Shown here: piece after piece, positions 5,433-6,681 of the stretch
Position numbering within the stretch: position 1 is the stretch's first letter
How the letters are laid out: each line of letters starts with the position of its first letter
Origin: Actinomycetota bacterium
GTDB lineage: Bacteria; Actinomycetota; Actinomycetes; Streptosporangiales; Streptosporangiaceae
Assembly (NCBI GenBank): GCA_003161205.1
Contig: PMOU01000456.1
Location: 1-6,681, forward strand
Length of the DNA: 6,681 nucleotides
Direction: 5' to 3'
Program-made: the position numbers and the translations under genes
The notes under the pieces: model-generated
Seen by the model: the letters and a program-made list of their open reading frames with translations, nothing else
Told to the model about the DNA's origin: nothing
Database searches by the model: none

Positions 5433-5452
5433 GTCATGGTTCTGCTGATCCC
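5433..5452 (+). repeat. Copy 2 of a degenerate 20-bp direct repeat
   Basis: GTCATGGTTCTGCTGATCCC matches 1599-1618 at 14 of 20 positions in the same orientation. The two copies lie 3834 bp apart and bracket the TetR cluster. The match is weak and could be chance. Confidence 0.25.
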
Positions 5453-5539
5453 AGGCTGGAATGAATCGGGCGCCGGATCGGCTGTATTCTGTGGTTGTTG
5501 TGTCTTGGGTTCGAGTCGGTTGTGGGCTCGCGGAGAACG

Positions 5540-5626
5540 ACGTCGCGTGCTTCCCTCCAGGACCTGGAGAAGCGGCGCCAGGAACTGGTCCGCACGCTGA
5601 TGGCTCGGGACGTATTTGTGCGCTGA
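5540..5626 (+). pseudogene. Short coding remnant resembling a DUF6788 N-terminus
   Basis: In this frame the sequence reads SRASLQDLEKRRQELVR and then TLMARDVFVR before a TGA. The codons of the first part are GC-rich at the third position, and the charged helical pattern resembles the start of DUF6788-type proteins often found beside transposases. Those normally continue into a cysteine-containing CGKPxC segment, which is missing here. GGAG at 5532-5535 precedes 5540-5542, where ACG stands in the place a start ATG would be expected. The piece therefore looks like a gene start that lost its start codon and its 3' part. A GTG at 5522 is the only upstream alternative. The family assignment is from memory of the pattern and is tentative. 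Confidence 0.35.
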
Positions 5627-5893
5627 ACAGAGATCGGCAGCTACGGCTTCCGTATCCTTGGGCAACCAGCGCGCGGAGCCAGCATGAGCGAGGCGTAAAC
5701 CGAGGGCTGGAACGCCAGCTCGCGGCCGGTCCGTTGCGACGATAGTCCGCCCGTAACGGAGGCCGAGCCCGGTATCCACGGCGTGGCCAGGACATGGCAG
5801 GTGACGTGAGGGTCACCGTCGCGCTGGATGGGTACCCGCCGGGTGGCCCTCTACGGCGTGACCAAGAACGTAACCAGTGCGGGAGAGTACAGG

Positions 5894-6681
5894 GTGCTTG
5901 ACGAGCAAGGCGGTTCTTCATCGGCCGGGGAAGACGACGGCGATGCAAGCCGCTTCGCCGAGCTGGGGCTGGCCCCCGGATTGTGCCGGGTGCTGTCTAA
6001 CCTGGGTTACGAGGAGCCGACACCAATACAGCGGGCTGCCGTCCCGCCGCTGATCGCGGGCCGTGACCTGGTCGGGCAGGCCGCGACGGGGACGGGCAAG
6101 ACGGCCGCCTTCGCGCTTCCCGTGCTCCAGCGGATCCTAGGTAGGACCGGGCAGGCGGGGGTGTTCGCCCTGATCCTCGTGCCCACGCGCGAGCTCGCGA
6201 TGCAGGTCTCCGAGGCGATCCACAGCTACGGGCGGGACACGGGCGTGCGTGTGCTGCCGGTCTACGGCGGCCAGCCGATCAGCCGGCAGCTGCGTGCGCT
6301 TGAGCGCGGCGTCGACGTCGTTGTGGCGACGCCCGGGCGTGCCCTCGACCACATCGCCAGGGGAACGCTGGACTTGAGCGGCCTGGAGATCGTCGTGCTC
6401 GACGAGGCCGACGAGATGTTTGACATGGGCTTCGCCGAGGACATCGAGACGATACTCGGCAAGACCCCGGAGAACCGGCAGGCCGCGCTGTTCTCGGCGA
6501 CCATGCCGCCGCGGATTGACGGCATGGTGCGCCGTCACCTGAGCGACCCGGTGCGGGTCGAACTCGGCCGCAAGGCGTTGGCGTCGCCCGAGAGTCTGCT
6601 GGTGCGGCAGACCGCCTACATGACGCCACGCGGGTACAAGCCCGCCGCCCTCATGCGCGTGCTCGACCTGGAGACGCCGGC
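5894..6681 (+). CDS. DEAD-box ATP-dependent RNA helicase, N-terminal part (3' end outside window)
   Basis: An ATP-dependent RNA helicase that remodels RNA duplexes, with roles in ribosome assembly and mRNA turnover, often cold-induced. From the GTG at 5894, 262 residues are visible, covering RecA-like domain 1: Q-motif region FAELGL (21-26) to GYEEPTPIQ (38-46), motif I ATGTGKT (64-70), motif Ia PTREL (97-101), GG (125-126), motif Ib TPGR (146-149), motif II DEAD (170-173) and motif III SAT (201-203). Domain 2 and any C-terminal extension are cut off. GTG 5894 is chosen because GGGAG (5881-5885) precedes it by 8 nt. In-frame ATG 5828 and GTGs at 5843 and 5858 lack such a site. Residues 2-19 are an acidic, serine/glycine-rich tail. 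The sequence resembles DeaD/CsdA-type helicases (AATGTGKTAAFALP), but the subfamily cannot be settled without the C-terminus. Confidence 0.95.
   Translation, partial: MLDEQGGSSSAGEDDGDASRFAELGLAPGLCRVLSNLGYEEPTPIQRAAVPPLIAGRDLVGQAATGTGKTAAFALPVLQRILGRTGQAGVFALILVPTRELAMQVSEAIHSYGRDTGVRVLPVYGGQPISRQLRALERGVDVVVATPGRALDHIARGTLDLSGLEIVVLDEADEMFDMGFAEDIETILGKTPENRQAALFSATMPPRIDGMVRRHLSDPVRVELGRKALASPESLLVRQTAYMTPRGYKPAALMRVLDLETP

Larger units (their letters stand above)
5297..5893. other. Gene-poor decayed stretch before the helicase
   Basis: About 600 bp with no complete gene. Both strands have open frames, but they overlap one another, lack ribosome sites and encode low-complexity peptides. 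It contains a short coding remnant (5540-5626), the second copy of a degenerate 20-bp motif (5433-5452), and a small hairpin GGTGAC/GTCACC (5800-5817) in the region ahead of the helicase gene. No promoter for the helicase could be identified with confidence. Confidence 0.55.

Noticed and set aside
5461..5745. Plus-strand 94-aa frame after the GYD gene
   Set aside because: A different frame of the same DNA carries the better-biased coding remnant (5540-5626). This frame has no ribosome site or domain.
5277..5948. Minus-strand 223-aa frame between the GYD gene and the helicase
   Set aside because: It overlaps the helicase start region and the GYD hairpin. Most of it is arginine/proline/serine-rich noise. 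Only its last 20 or so residues look protein-like, which is too little for a call.

Overview
The window looks like chromosomal DNA of a high-GC Gram-positive bacterium (Actinomycetota). Codons are strongly GC-rich at the third position, GTG starts occur, stop-start overlaps are tight, and the protein families fit. The genus cannot be fixed from the sequence. The middle is an accessory patch: a small TetR-controlled catabolic-looking cluster between an IS30-type insertion sequence on the left and decayed mobile-element DNA on the right. A housekeeping-type RNA helicase gene begins at the right edge.

Layout. (1) 1-1426: the 3' part of an IS30-family transposase gene (intact DDE triad, cut by the window start), followed 39 bp later on the same strand by an unrecognised 225-aa protein that looks like an IS passenger gene. 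(2) 1427-2150: about 720 bp without a convincing gene but with several inverted repeats. One is a 17/15-nt inverted pair about 230 bp apart end to end, and one is a perfect 9-bp hairpin. (3) 2151-4034, minus strand: three tightly packed genes read right to left. They are a 96-aa stub resembling the C-terminus of an NAD(P)/FAD-binding flavoenzyme (Old Yellow Enzyme / 2,4-dienoyl-CoA reductase type), a DUF6282-like metal-dependent hydrolase, and a short-chain dehydrogenase/reductase (SDR). The first two overlap by 8 nt and the last two are 2 nt apart, so this is very likely one transcript. (4) 4035-4185: divergent control region, with a good minus-strand promoter whose spacer holds an imperfect 17-bp palindrome. 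(5) 4186-4800, plus: TetR-family repressor. (6) 4942-5280, plus: GYD-domain protein with a strong hairpin at its stop. (7) 5281-5893: about 610 bp of decayed DNA, including a short coding remnant resembling the N-terminus of transposon-associated DUF6788 proteins. (8) 5894 to the end: DEAD-box RNA helicase, cut by the window end.

Working model (inference): the TetR protein binds the palindrome and represses the divergent hydrolase-SDR operon until a ligand, probably the pathway substrate, appears. The hydrolase and the NAD(H)-preferring SDR would carry out successive steps on an unknown small molecule. The flavoenzyme stub is either a relic of a once complete enzyme or a retained small protein. 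Nothing here is a clear new defence or RNA-guided system. The most interesting points are the operon headed by the stub, the operator-in-spacer promoter, and the structured non-coding stretches next to the IS.
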